Origin: Zarea fungicola
Taxonomy: Eukaryota > Ascomycota > Sordariomycetes > Hypocreales > Cordycipitaceae
Assembly: GCA_900169235.1 (NCBI GenBank)
Contig: FWCC01000268.1
Location: 149,341-213,340 of the forward strand
Reading direction: 5' to 3'
DNA: 64,000 nucleotides
Shown here piece by piece: positions 47,890 to 58,529 of the stretch (its first letter is position 1; every line of letters starts with the position of its first letter). Both the position numbers and the translations under genes were made by a program. The notes under the pieces are model-generated. The model was not told the DNA's origin. It ran no database searches and saw nothing but the letters and a program-made list of their open reading frames with translations.

Positions 47890-48527
47890 AGAACAAAATA
47901 TGTACAGCAGCTAGCCATTATAGGATCTGTTGGGCGGGTGAGGGGGTTTTGGTATTCTTGAAAGTTTGATTGATAGAAGGTTTGGAGTCATTTTACCTAG
48001 GGCCAAAACAGTTATTACTGCCGTTGAAAGCTGGTCGCCAGTTTCCAATGTAATTAAATAATGCGTAAAATGCACAATTTCAGGCTGGAGCTCCACCGTC
48101 CAGTTCAAGTTCCAGCCATTTATGCAATAGATTCACATTTGGCGTTGTCTTACATAATCTGCCATGACTCAGCATCAGAGCCAGGGCAAGGAGGGGTACC
48201 GTTGTTAGGGTGCCGCGGCTCAGAAAGGTCTAGCGCATCGCTTAGCCCACACAATCCGCTCAATTTTCATGGGCTTGCACTTTTCCTGTCGCACGGCACC
48301 CGGGCTACCTCTGAAATTTCTCCTTCGACGTTATTCGCTTTACTAACCGGCAGGAACATCATCGCCACATAAGCCGGTACGTGTTTTACCAAAAGGTCTT
48401 CAATCATCTCAAAGATCTTCTGGATATAATCGCACCTATTTTATTCAACAAGAGAGTTGTTGATTGAAGGCATTGATTCCACACTGTGGTTTGCTGGCTA
48501 ACGTTTGCTTTTTGATTTTCAGTCAAA
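47890..48527. promoter_or_regulatory. Intergenic, eL15 promoter and leader
   Basis: Contains the upstream region of the ribosomal protein gene. The sequence ending TTTTTGATTTTCAG just before the start (48508-48522) looks like a 3' splice site, so a 5'-leader intron is likely, as is common in fungal ribosomal protein genes. Confidence 0.5.
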
Positions 48528-49508
48528 ATGGGTGCCCTCAAGTATGTCGAGGAACTTCAAAAGAAGAAGCAGTCCGATGTGATGCGCTTCCTTCTCCGTG
48601 TTCGCTGCTGGGAAGTACGTTAAATCTTGCCAACAACCTGCTGCCCTTTTTTATACACCATCGCGTCGATTTCAATACCCTGTTATCAATTTTTCCCCCG
48701 CTGTTGTGGGCGATCCTCTGTCGACGGAGGTGAATTGGAATATTCTGCAGATGCGATGGGAAAGAACCAGGAACTGAGGCAAGCCAGCTTACTGGATTGT
48801 CTCAACAACCTGCGTTGCTGAAGCTTCTCTTCTGTTTGACCAATGCACTCCGACGCCATGGTCGCTTCTGCTATACAGTCGTTGAACATTATGCTGAGAC
48901 TGCATCAATATAGCTCCGTCAGTTGAACGTCATCCACCGCGCCTCGCGCCCTTCCCGCCCTGACAAGGCCCGCCGTCTTGGATACAAGGCCAAGCAGGGT
49001 TATGTCGTGTACCGCGTCCGCGTCCGTCGTGGTGGCCGCAAGAAGCCTGCCGCCAAGGGTGCCACCTTCGGTAAGAGAAAACAAACCCTTTTGCACTCTT
49101 GTCAGATGAGAAATACTAACCAAGGGTTTCTCCTATGCAGGTAAGCCCACCAACATGGGTATCAACCAGCTCAAGTACCAGCGCTCCCTCAAGGCCACCG
49201 CCGAGGAGCGTGTCGGCCGCCGCTGCGCCAACTTGCGCGTCCTCAACTCGTACTGGGTCAACCAGGACTCCACCTACAAGTACTACGAGGTTATCCTTGT
49301 CGACCCCCAGCACAAGGCCATCCGCATTGATCCCCGCATCAACTGGATCGTCGCCCCCGTCCACAAGCACCGCGAGGCTCGCGGCCTCACCGCCACCGGC
49401 AAGGCCTCTCGTGGCCTCAACAAGGGTCACCGCTACAACAAGACCCGTGCTGGCCGCAGAAAGACCTGGAAGCGCCACAACACCCTGTCGCTCTGGCGCT
49501 ACAGGTAA
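48528..49508 (+). CDS. RPL15: 60S ribosomal protein eL15
   Basis: Component of the large cytosolic ribosomal subunit, 203 aa, the usual family length. The protein runs from [18 protein letters not shown] through [17 protein letters not shown] to [10 protein letters not shown] and matches eL15 throughout. There are three exons: 48528-48614, 48914-49070 and 49141-49508. The first intron is long (299 nt), as often in ribosomal protein genes. I looked for C/D box snoRNA signals in it and saw none. Codon use is strongly C-ending, as expected for high expression. Confidence 0.97.
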
Positions 49509-50016
49509 AGGTAGGTGCGCATCCGCGCACCTTGCCTTTTGGCAGACATACATTGTCGACCAAACTCGCTTCAATTCTCCCTCCCAGTACCACACAATAC
49601 ACAAACGTCTTTTCTTTTCGTCAAGGGCTCTTGGGGAAATGTATTGTTGGCGTTTTGCTTGGACTTTTTGTTTCGTCTTTTGGTCGCTTGCGTCCGCTGC
49701 AATCTTTTCTCAATCTTCTTGGTGGGTAAGAAGAAGGGGAGCTACCTCCACAAATTTTTTGTTTCGAGGGCCGATGCCTATTGCTTGTCCAAGGTATCGG
49801 TTACTTGAGCCGTGGAGGTTTTAACGTCTATTTTTGGTAGCCTGAAAAAAAAGCTTTTTACAATGAATTCAAAATGGAATGGAACGGAATTGCATATCCG
49901 TATACGAAGAATAAACTTTTCTCTGGATTTTTTTTCTTCGCTTTTTCTGTGATATCATGCATGTGATCTTGTTTTTGTGGCCCCTCTTGCCTGGGGGCCG
50001 AAACTTGACTATCAAG
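49509..50016. other. 3' region of eL15, convergent with microgene
   Basis: T-rich downstream sequence. An open frame on the plus strand to 49824 is the shadow of the eL15 tail and leader. No separate gene is seen. Confidence 0.4.
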
Positions 50017-50247
50017 TTAGCTTCTCTTTCCTCCTCCAGCTGCACCTGCGTACATGTTGTGTCGACGCCGGCGCTTGCTCAGCTCTTCAGCCTTTATCTT
50101 CTTCCCCTCTTTTTTTAATTTATCTTGGTAGTCGGCTTTAAAAAAGGAACGAGTCAGAGACACACAGCTGTCCAGCTACTAGTTGAAAACAAAAATAGCT
50201 GGTTGTCAGCAGTCTCAGCCACTTTACTGACCATCGAATTTTGCCAT
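50017..50247 (-). CDS. Candidate 44-aa spliced microprotein
   Basis: Exon 1 (50247-50232) encodes MAKFD plus one base. A 96-nt intron (donor GTCAGT, CTGAC branch, TTTTTTAAAG acceptor) leads to exon 2 (50135-50017). Phase closes at a TAA after 45 codons. The protein is highly charged and ends RRRRHNMYAGAAGGGKRS. An internal segment is KLKKEGKKIKAEELSK. The composition resembles a real conserved small basic protein, not random translation. The GTCAGT donor is unusual, and other first exons are possible. Function is unknown; nucleic-acid or ribosome association would fit the charge. Confidence 0.4.
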
Positions 50248-50791
50248 GTGTATTTTTGAAAAACTCCGCACACTATCCGCTATTAAGAAAGGCGTTTTTT
50301 TTGGGCGTTGGACCTTCAGCTAAAGCATGTTAGTGTGTGGTGGGAGGTGGGGAATGGGCGGAAGTTCGGCCTGATCAGGTATAATCTGTACGCTGTTTTT
50401 TTCAAAATTCGAATGCCAAAATTCACTACTCCACATACCGGCCAAAGCCTGCCATTATAGGACATTATAAGACGCCAACCCGGGAGGTGGCGTCCCGGGT
50501 CGAGGCCCCCTGCTTAAACAGCCGGGAATGATTGCTTAGTATGTCACCAATGCAGTGGGAGAATTCGCCAGCAGGAAAGAAGAAGAAAACCTAAGACATT
50601 TCAAGCACAAGTTTCGGAAAAGCCAGCCCTCCCCCCGGAGACCTTACAAGCTATCAAAGACTGTTCGTTCGCCAGATATTGGCCTGCCACACACTAACAC
50701 TACCATATTACAGTCGACGATCCTTTCAGCCAGTAGAAGGAATAAGTGGCCTAATAAATTGCAGTCTCTCAGGTCGTCTTGGCCAGTTCCG
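50248..50791. promoter_or_regulatory. Divergent region, microgene / PLP enzyme
   Basis: Contains an inverted repeat at 50478-50500. The plus strand is open from 50555 in frame with the PLP enzyme. I read that 79-codon extension as leader because homology-like sequence begins at the Met at 50792. Confidence 0.45.
50478..50500. repeat. ACCCGGGA inverted repeat
   Basis: ACCCGGGA and TCCCGGGT are exact reverse complements with a 7-base spacer. GACGCC just before and GGCGTC inside offer a second alternative pairing. The site is about 300 bases upstream of the PLP enzyme start and could be a regulator site. Confidence 0.55.
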
Positions 50792-52303
50792 ATGGACTGG
50801 CAAACGGCCACTAGCCTTCTGCTAGAGCGATATCCCGAATATTCCACCACAACGAAGCTCGACGACCTCCGGGCTACAGAGTACTCCTACTTGGACGAGC
50901 AGCATCACGTCTATCTGGATTATACTGGAGCTGGCTTGGCTGCAAGCTCACAGCACAATGCGCACCGGGAGCGCTTCATGCATGCCACTTTTGGCAACCC
51001 ACATTCAAGCAACCCGACGAGCCAGGCCGCTACGGACCTGGTAGAGCACGCCAGAGCTCGAATACTGCGACACTTTAACGCTTCTCCGGACGAATACACC
51101 GTTGTATTTACTCCAAACGCCACTGGTGCAGCACGCTTAGTAGGAGAATCATACCCGTGGCGCCGAAGCTCCCGTCTGGTCTTGACGGCCGACAACCACA
51201 ACTCGCTGAATGGCTTGCGCCAGTTTGCCGAGAGCAGCCACGCAAGTATTGCCTATGTTCCCATTTACGACTCTGAAAATGTCCGCATCCGTGAAGAAGA
51301 TGTCATAGCGGCACTATCACGTAGTACCGTCTACTCACCTCGAACATGGCTTGAGAAGAAGAAGAAGAAGCAGAAAGAGAGAGATGGTAGTCGTGCCGGC
51401 GGCAGCCGGAGAGGTCTCTTTGCGTACCCTGCGCAGAGTAATTTCACGGGTGTGCGACATCCTCTGTCCTGGGTACGCCTCGCGCAGAGTCGAGGGTATG
51501 ATGTCTTGCTGGACGCAGCGGCGTACCTGCCCACTTCCACGCTGGACCTGTCGGAGCTGAGGCCTGAATTCGTCATGGTTAGCTGGTACAAGCTATTCGG
51601 CGTCCCCACGGGGGTCGGATGTCTCATTGCGCGAAGAGATGCCCTGAGCCGGCTGAACCGACCGTGGTTCGCGGGTGGTACGGTGCAGGCGGCGACGGTG
51701 GGCTTGAACTGGCACCTCATGGAGAAGGATGAGGCCGCGTTTGAGGACGGCACGATTAACTATCTGTCCATCCCGGACGTCACAGTCGGTCTGGAATGGC
51801 TATCTAGCATTGGCATCGAAACCATTGCCACGCGCGTGCGCTGCCTCACGGGATGGGCGATTGAGAGACTGCTGACGCTGACGCACAGCCACGGGGGCAA
51901 AATGATTGTCTTGTATGGGCCCGCTAGTATGCACGACAGAGGTGGCACAATTTGTTGCAACATCATGGACACGAACGGTGCCATCTTTGACGAGAGGCTA
52001 GTGGCGACCGAGTCGGCTCAGGCCAACATTTCGCTTCGCACAGGGTGCTTCTGCAATCCTGGGGCCGGCGAGGCGGCACTGGATATCAAGGGCAACGTCC
52101 TGGCTCGCTTGGCTCTGGCGCGCGCCAAGTCCTACCAAGACTTTTTGGACGTGTTGGACGTGCCGGCTGTCGGGGCGATCCGGGTCTCGTTCGGGATTGC
52201 GTCTGTTGCAGCTGACGTAGAGTCATTTGTTGCCTTTGTGGAAGATACATATCGAGATCGAGTTGCGACGAAGAAGAACCTAGCGCCCCGTGCGCGCTGC
52301 TGA
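50792..52303 (+). CDS. Class-V aminotransferase, MoCo sulfurase-like
   Basis: Predicted 503-aa PLP enzyme related to the N-terminal NifS-like part of molybdenum-cofactor sulfurase (HxB/ABA3/MOCOS), which takes sulfur from cysteine to a persulfide. Visible features are HVYLDYTGAGL near the N-terminus and the PLP-binding Lys in VMVSWYKLFGVPTGVG (about residue 267). The sulfurase-type Cys motif is RTGCFCNPGAGE. A Lys-rich insertion (EKKKKKQKERD) interrupts the middle. The MOSC domain that completes true MoCo sulfurases is absent, and the protein stops soon after the aminotransferase fold. It may therefore be a stand-alone desulfurase-like enzyme of unknown acceptor. No introns are seen. The start MDWQTATSLL fits the family better than the upstream in-frame 50555 start. 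Confidence 0.83.
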   Translation: MDWQTATSLLLERYPEYSTTTKLDDLRATEYSYLDEQHHVYLDYTGAGLAASSQHNAHRERFMHATFGNPHSSNPTSQAATDLVEHARARILRHFNASPDEYTVVFTPNATGAARLVGESYPWRRSSRLVLTADNHNSLNGLRQFAESSHASIAYVPIYDSENVRIREEDVIAALSRSTVYSPRTWLEKKKKKQKERDGSRAGGSRRGLFAYPAQSNFTGVRHPLSWVRLAQSRGYDVLLDAAAYLPTSTLDLSELRPEFVMVSWYKLFGVPTGVGCLIARRDALSRLNRPWFAGGTVQAATVGLNWHLMEKDEAAFEDGTINYLSIPDVTVGLEWLSSIGIETIATRVRCLTGWAIERLLTLTHSHGGKMIVLYGPASMHDRGGTICCNIMDTNGAIFDERLVATESAQANISLRTGCFCNPGAGEAALDIKGNVLARLALARAKSYQDFLDVLDVPAVGAIRVSFGIASVAADVESFVAFVEDTYRDRVATKKNLAPRARC

Positions 52304-53300
52304 GAAATACAGAATCATGACGAGGATATTGCCGTTTGCATTTTTTTCTAGCCTTATTGCTTATATGCATATTAAAAAGATTCAAACATTGAACTCACTA
52401 GACTAGACACTGTACAACTTTTTTAGAAGATGCATCTTTTATTATTATTATTATTATTATTATTCAAATTTGGCTCACTGTGCAGCGCCATTATGTCTCC
52501 TATATGACCCGGAATCTCTATATATTTCCGCTCCGCCGTTCCGCGGCTCCTTCATAACTTTACAATACCTGTCAACTCCGACATCCAATGGAGGCTTCTG
52601 TATCATGAGCGGTGGGCTACAGTTGAATGCGCAACACGGCACTTAAATTGATTCATCGAGTACGTGTTCATCCACAGCGTTGCACATTTGATTTTCTCAT
52701 TGTTGCGCACTTGACTGCCTTTGTTGGTCACGCATGGTCTGTTAACAAATCATGATTGACTGGGCTAAGTCTAGCTCCAGTAGCGGCCGTGCACTGATAA
52801 GTCGCATGGTACGGAGTAGACATGGTGACAGGCCAGTCACTTCGTAGGTACCTACCTACCTCAGGTTAGTAGTTAGCCCCAACTGGTATTTTTGTGCTTT
52901 TTAACAGGACTGGCGGTACGCACCAGGATGCTACTTTACTATGCCATTAATATATACTTTAAACATATAGTATTAAAATATTGACCGATAAAGGCTATAG
53001 TACTCGTGAGATACTGTGTAATTTGAAATTAAGGCAAATTGTAAACATATGCGCAGGCGGCTACAAACGCACTGTCCATAATATCTGTGAAGTAGACATT
53101 TGTACCTCTCTGCAGTACTGATACCCCATGGTCACGATGTCTATGGTACTGGCTTGCTCTCTTGTGACTGGCCAAGTGATAAAAGTCTTGGTATCTTGCC
53201 GTGCTTGCCCCCCAAAAAGAAGCAGTTTTGTGTTCGGAGACCTCTTGCATGTTCATTTCCATGTGCAAGTTTCAAAAAGTATAGAAAGCGCCAAAAGAAA
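52304..53300. other. Intergenic
   Basis: Holds an ATT/TTA microsatellite around 52437-52464 and the palindromic word TAGGTACCTACCTACC near 52846-52861. No gene is supported. Sequence near 52930-53040 is A/T-rich. Confidence 0.45.
52437..52464. repeat. (TTA)n microsatellite
   Basis: About nine uninterrupted TTA units downstream of the PLP enzyme gene. Confidence 0.8.
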
Positions 53301-54755
53301 ATGCAGTTCAAGGGTACTATCTTGCTGGCGGCTGTCACTAGCGCTGCAACATACCCTTTCTCTCTTCCCAGCGCCGATTCTCAACCTCTCAGCGTCCCTG
53401 GTCGCCGGAGTCCATTTCAAATCTCAGAGACAAGGTTAACAATGTGGTCATCATGGTCATGGGAAACCGTTCGTTCGATAATCTGCTCGGCGGGCAGACG
53501 CTGCCTGGCCTCGAAAATCCTATCCAGACGGGGCCATACTGCAATCCGCTCAACGTGAGCCGCCCAGGTAGCGGGACTGGTTGCACCGCGGCCTTGGACT
53601 TTGACTCCATTATTGATGATCCTGATCACTCCATCTCGGGCAATAACCTCGAGTTCTATGGTTCATTTGCCCCCGATAACGAGGCCATCCGGGCAGGCAC
53701 GCTGCAGCCCAACATGGATGGCTTTCTGACGGAGCAGATCCGCCTGTATGGAGCCAAGGAAGACGAAAAGATTCTTCAGACTCAAGTGATTAATTATTAT
53801 ACGGAGATTCAGGTGCCTGTCATTACCGCCTTGACTCAGAATTTCGCTGTGTTCAACCATTGGCACGCTGATATTCCTGGTGTAAGTGTCCAACTCCACA
53901 AGACGGAATCCTCCCTGGGGGATATTATACAAAAACGTATTACTTATAAGCGGTGTATTCTAATATAGCCTACTCTCCCTAATCGTGTAGCTCTCTGCTC
54001 CGGTACCTCGGCCGGCAAAGTCGAGAATGACATTGGCTACAATACTATGGAGCAAAAGTCCATCTTCCAGCAAGCCACCTAGCTCGCCCTCGAGTGGAAG
54101 GACTACCTCGTCGACACATCCGTCCAGGACGCGCGGTGGTTCAAGTGGACCTACGCCAGCCAAAACACGCACCTCATCGTTTTTATGGATGACTTTTACG
54201 CCGACGCCCCGGAGCGGCACGCTCCCACATCTCGCCTACATCAACCCGTCCTGCTGTGGTGACGGCACCAACTCGATGCACCCAACGAGCCGCGTATCTG
54301 ACGTGGAGCAGCTCATCAAGGACGTTTACGAGGCGCTCCGGGCCGGTCCTCAGTGGAACGAGACGCTCTGGGTCATCACCTTTGACGAGATGGGCGGGTT
54401 TCACGACCACGTCCGCCCGCCCCTGGCCCCGCGGCCGGATAATTCGACGCACACGGAGGCGATGCCGAGCGGGCGCGACTGCACGTTTGCGCTTGACCGG
54501 CTCGGCGGGCGCCTGCCGACGTGGCTCGTGTCACCATGGGCCGCGGCCGTCGTGGAGCAGCAAGGGTGCAACGCGGACGGCGGGACGGTGTCGTACCAGG
54601 CCACGTCAATTTTGCGGACGCTGGGCTATCTTTGGGGGTTTGCGCCATATAATCCGCGCGTCAGGCATGCGCCATCGTTTTATCACTTGATTGGGGCGCC
54701 GCTGCGGACGGACACGCCAGAGAAGTTTCCTACTGTCTCTCACTTCCGGTCCTAA
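53301..54755 (+). pseudogene. Decayed phospholipase C-type phosphoesterase
   Basis: Remnant of a secreted PF04185-family phosphoesterase (phosphatidylglycerol-specific / non-haemolytic phospholipase C relatives). A signal-peptide-like start at 53301 (MQFKGTILLAAV) is followed by family sequence in other frames. Recognisable blocks are GNRSFDNLLGGQ, HWHADIPG, YINPSCCGDGTNSMHP, VITFDEMGGFHDHV and GGRLPTWLVSPW. One clean intron remains (53882-53968). The lesions visible are a frame change between leader and domain near 53400-53420, Gly (53462-53464) where the family has the metal-binding Glu of ENRSFD, an in-frame TAG at 54080-54082, and another frame change near 54205-54225. Several independent defects make a sequencing slip unlikely to explain it all. 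Confidence 0.82.
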
Positions 54756-55300
54756 GTATATATATATGTTTGTGTGTGCGTGTGAGTATGTGTGAAGAAT
54801 TAAGGTGTGTATTTCGGTTCAAATAGTAAATATCGGCAGTCAAAAGTTCTTCTTTGTAAACTTCAGTGCTGGCGGGTGTTTTCATTTGTTTTCTTGTCTT
54901 GTACAAGTATTGGTAAGACCTACTTCCTCATGATTCGTCGGGGGTTACACGCAACGATAACGTCCCTACCATTGCCCCGATAATCGCGTGGATTGACGAG
55001 CAGGAAAGAAAAAGGCTATTTTTGTCTCTTAGCCTCGGTAACAATTTTGCCATCTTCATGCAAAGTTGAGCAGAGTTCAGTCGTGTGCCTCGTTCGGCAA
55101 CCGGACCCGAAGTGGGATCCCCGCACAAGGCGCGCCTTCAAAGTGGCGTGCTCACAAAAGTTCTATTCATGTCCATCTGATAAGCAACTGCGACCCATCA
55201 CGACATAGAAAAGGCCAATATCCTAGTACATATGTATTAACGAGCGCAGGAAACCTTTCTAAAAACCCTGAAGCCAATTTTCGCTTTCTTTCCCCCCGCA
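54756..55300. other. Intergenic
   Basis: 3' flank of the pseudogene, with a TATATATATG/TGTGTG run near 54757-54790, then the promoter of the DOPA-dioxygenase-like gene. No gene is seen. Confidence 0.4.
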
Positions 55301-56130
55301 ATGACGCAGATCAATCCCGTCGCGCCAGTTCCGCAGCAAGACCTGCAGACAGTCGTTCAGTCTCGAACTCGAGAGTGGCATTTTCACATTTATTTCTTGC
55401 TCCAGTCGCCAGACGAGAAAGCCGCCGCCCTGGCACTCCGTGATGCCGTATTGAGGCTCCGCCGCGATGGCAAGTTGTTTTATTATTACTATTACTATTA
55501 TCATGATTATTATTATATCTAGGCGCCTGCTGCGAAGCTTTCCTTGCTAACCCCCCTCTCCCTAGGCGCCTTTGTTGCTGTGCCGCTGCACCGGGTCAAT
55601 GAGTATCCTATCGGACCACATCCCGCTGGCTCATACGAAAGTGCGTAGGGAAAAAAAAAGGAAATTTCTAGTTGCTTTAAAGGCACACTTCCAAGATCTG
55701 AACTGAACGGAAACTAATTTTAACAAAACAAAAATAGTTTGGGTGCCTGATTCGTCCTTTTCCGACGTCTTTTTCTACCTGGCAACGAATCGCGGGGACT
55801 TGAGGTAGTTCACATATGCGCAAGACTTTCTTTCAGACGCATATGACAGCTAACTAGGATATGACCAGTGTACTTATTCATCCTCTGACGGAGCAGCAGC
55901 GACGAGACCACGAGTCTCGCAATGGCTGGCTCGGCAGACCGTGGCCCATCTACCTGGACGGGTTGCCACAGGAGAGCGATGAGGTTCCGTTTCAGTATCC
56001 TGAGCTGCGTCTCGGCTGGTCATCGGTGCCAGAGACTGAAATCTCACTTGAAGAAAGGCGCAAGAGGGGTGCGGAGGTCGAGGCCTTGCTCGCCAACGAT
56101 CTCGACGCGGCGCCTGCTCCCGCAAATTAG
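55301..56130 (+). CDS. DOPA 4,5-dioxygenase-like protein
   Basis: Predicted 190-aa member of the DOPA-dioxygenase family (PF08883), small metal-dependent ring-cleavage or related proteins. The His motifs are visible: WHFHIYFLL, then IGPHPAGSYEIWVP, and SVLIHPLTEQQRRDHESRNGW near the C-terminal third. There are four exons: 55301-55469, 55566-55640, 55738-55804 and 55869-56130. The first intron must start GC (GATG|GCAAGT), a GC-AG intron. Two similar acceptors (both CTAG before GCGCCT) lie in it and only the second keeps the frame. The last acceptor is CCAG at 55868, after a CTAAC branch. Phases close to 191 codons. The natural substrate is not predictable. Confidence 0.88.
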
Positions 56131-57521
56131 CTAGAACGAGAACTTGAAGGAACGGCGACGGCTGCGCGACTAAGAGGGTAGGTTATCATGAGCATGGCGG
56201 GTTTTACAGTGAGGTTAAATTGAGAGCAAGACAAGAAGGGAAGAAAGTCAAAAGTATGGCAACTCCATTTTGCGCCACGATGAAAATTATTTTATAACGC
56301 AGCCTCCGTATCTGCTATTGAAATGTATGTGGTTGGTGGGAGCCTTGGTTGCGTGAAATCGATTGCAACTTCATTCAACGCAGTTCATAGCGAACACAAA
56401 CCACAGTGGGCTTGAGGTCCGTCAAACGCTGCGAGAAGCCATGGCGAATTCGTATAAGCGAAGTGAAATCACAGTACGTACGTCTATTAGGTAGATAGCA
56501 ACAGAATCTTGGCGTGAACATGTCGCTGCAGCCAGGTAGTGCTGGTGAGGTAAGGAGGCGACGACGGTGGGCGGCAACCTGCATCAACAGCGTCGAACCC
56601 GGCTGGGCAAAGCATGGAGGCAACACTGGCAACTGTTGGACTACCGGTTTTCTTGGCAAGCTCTAAGCCAAGTCGAGTTTGTATACCTGACAGGATGAAA
56701 TTATCTGTACTGGGGGAATCCGCTTGAGCTACAAATTGTCTGGCAGATACATGCCAAAAAGTGTTATTAACTAGGTAAGAAGCAGGCTCCGGGTCCTTGC
56801 TCGTTCAAGGATGTGACAATGGTAAAGCATGCAGTCCCGCAGATTTCTGGCGCAAGCCTACGCAGCTCACTAATAAGTTTAGAAGTCAACAAGTTAACCA
56901 TTGATTTGTTGCCAATCAAAATAAGAACTGGCTCTCAGCCCTGGTCCTTACTAATTGAGTCCCGAAGTCCGCAACTGATTAAAAGCAAAGAAACAGGATA
57001 GCTGGGCGGGGTCTTAAGCCATGTCATGCTCTGTGACTTGAAACTGCATACTCGGTGCTTTGGCATTCAATTGTTAAATAGCGTACGCCAATGAATCAAA
57101 ACAGATAGGTCTAGGGAGTAGACATGCGCGGAGCTGGCGGTTTGTCCCTGAAATTTTGCTGATTGAAAGGATCTGGTAGGAGAGAGGAAAGCTAAATAGG
57201 TTGCGACTTCCGCTTGGCCATCAAGTTACGGGCGCGTGAGGCTGCGCTGAGACAACTACAGCGGAGACAATAGATTCATCATCCCATCTACCCATGTAGC
57301 CAAGTGGATCAATCACGACAACTGTTCTGCAGACGCACGTTAGTTACACCGTCGAGATTGAAACCAGGAATAGATGTCTCCGGATTGTTCACTTTAGGGC
57401 TCGATGCACTAAAGTAGACTTTATGGCTCGTACAAGCAATCATGATGGCTCTCATTAATTAACCAGCTCATTGGTTAGTTAACTGGGTAAGATGAGGGCC
57501 CGTCTTGGGGTGTTCTTGTCA

Positions 57522-57551
57522 GCGGGTACTGGGGCGGGTACTGGGGCGGGT
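57522..57551. repeat. 12-bp tandem repeat
   Basis: Unit GCGGGTACTGGG occurs twice exactly, followed by a partial third copy. Confidence 0.8.
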
Positions 57552-58416
57552 AATTACGGACTGGCGTGCCGCAAAACCTCATTTAGGCACTTTTGCAGAC
57601 TCTCATATGGAGTAGACCAGGGGTGGTTGATCAAGAGAGACGGCCTTCGTTTTGCAACGTTCCCGGCGGGGTATCGACCCCAAGTCTGATGAGGAGATCT
57701 AGACGAGGATCGTAGTATGTATGTATGATACGTCGGTTTTCATCAAGGGAAAAACAAGACAGAATCAGAAAGAAAGAAATGTGCAGGAGGTCATATCTGT
57801 GGGGATTTTCAATCCATCAAGCACCTCCAGTCATTGTATGTTGTATATGACTGCCCTTGGTACTACCAGTTTGCAGCAGTCTGTCATGCCTGCATCATTA
57901 ATTACCTTCCTTATGCAGTGAAGGAAATTTCCAGTGCAGAAGCACACTATTGGTATCCACCGAGGGGGATAGATGGGCACCGTCCAGGCATCTCCATTAA
58001 TGAGAGTCAATTACATTCTCAGGCAGCGAGGAGCAGCGTAGTACCGTTGAATATTTACAAGCATTATCACGGCCACAGGCTGCTTTTCAATTTATTAACT
58101 CGGACATGAGCCCTGTCCAACTAACTAGCAAATGGTGAATTGTGATGGCGCCGTTTTTTCGTAGCCCGATGCAGGTTGCCTACGAAAAATGCTTGGCAAC
58201 AGTCTGCTCAATCACAGTGACTGGGATTCCACCACAACAAGGCTCTCGCAATCAATGACCCCAATAATGTCAATACATACGACTACACCCTCCCAGCGAA
58301 TGAGCCCATCGGTAACCCCTGCAGGCTAGTTCTATTCTCCCCCCGGCTTGCCGTTGCTTCATATGGCACGATTTCTGATCCTTCATCTAACAATTTTGCA
58401 CTAGGCGCGCGTTTTC

Positions 58417-58422
58417 TATAAA
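58417..58422 (+). promoter_or_regulatory. TATA box candidate for ABC transporter
   Basis: TATAAA about 108 bases upstream of the chosen ATG, a usual distance for fungal genes with a short leader. Confidence 0.4.
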
Positions 58423-58529
58423 CGTCTCCTTTACGTCATATCACACTGTGTTATTTTTTCGTGGCCAAAATAACAATTGGGAAAGTACAAAAAAGTATTC
58501 TGCTTGTGCATCTCAGATACCGCGCCAGA

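Larger units (their letters stand above)
56131..58529. other. 2.4-kb stretch without a supported gene
   Basis: Contains a 12-base tandem repeat at 57522-57551, an imperfect inverted repeat TTAATTAACCA/TGGTTAGTTAA at 57455-57482, and a TATAAA at 58417-58422. The last is about 108 bases before the ABC transporter start. No coding region is supported. Confidence 0.45.

Noticed and set aside
48615..48913. snoRNA inside the long eL15 intron
   Set aside because: No RTGATGA box C paired with a terminal CTGA box D and flanking stem could be found.
49509..49824. Continuation of a long plus-strand frame past eL15
   Set aside because: It is the off-frame shadow of eL15 exon 3 running into T-rich 3' sequence.
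50555..50791. 79-codon extension of the MoCo-sulfurase-like enzyme
   Set aside because: Basic, unstructured translation unlike the family; the Met at 50792 aligns with where family sequence begins.
57650..57700. GGGGTATCGACCCC as a tRNA remnant
   Set aside because: The stem pairs imperfectly and lacks the TTC loop; no other tRNA parts nearby.
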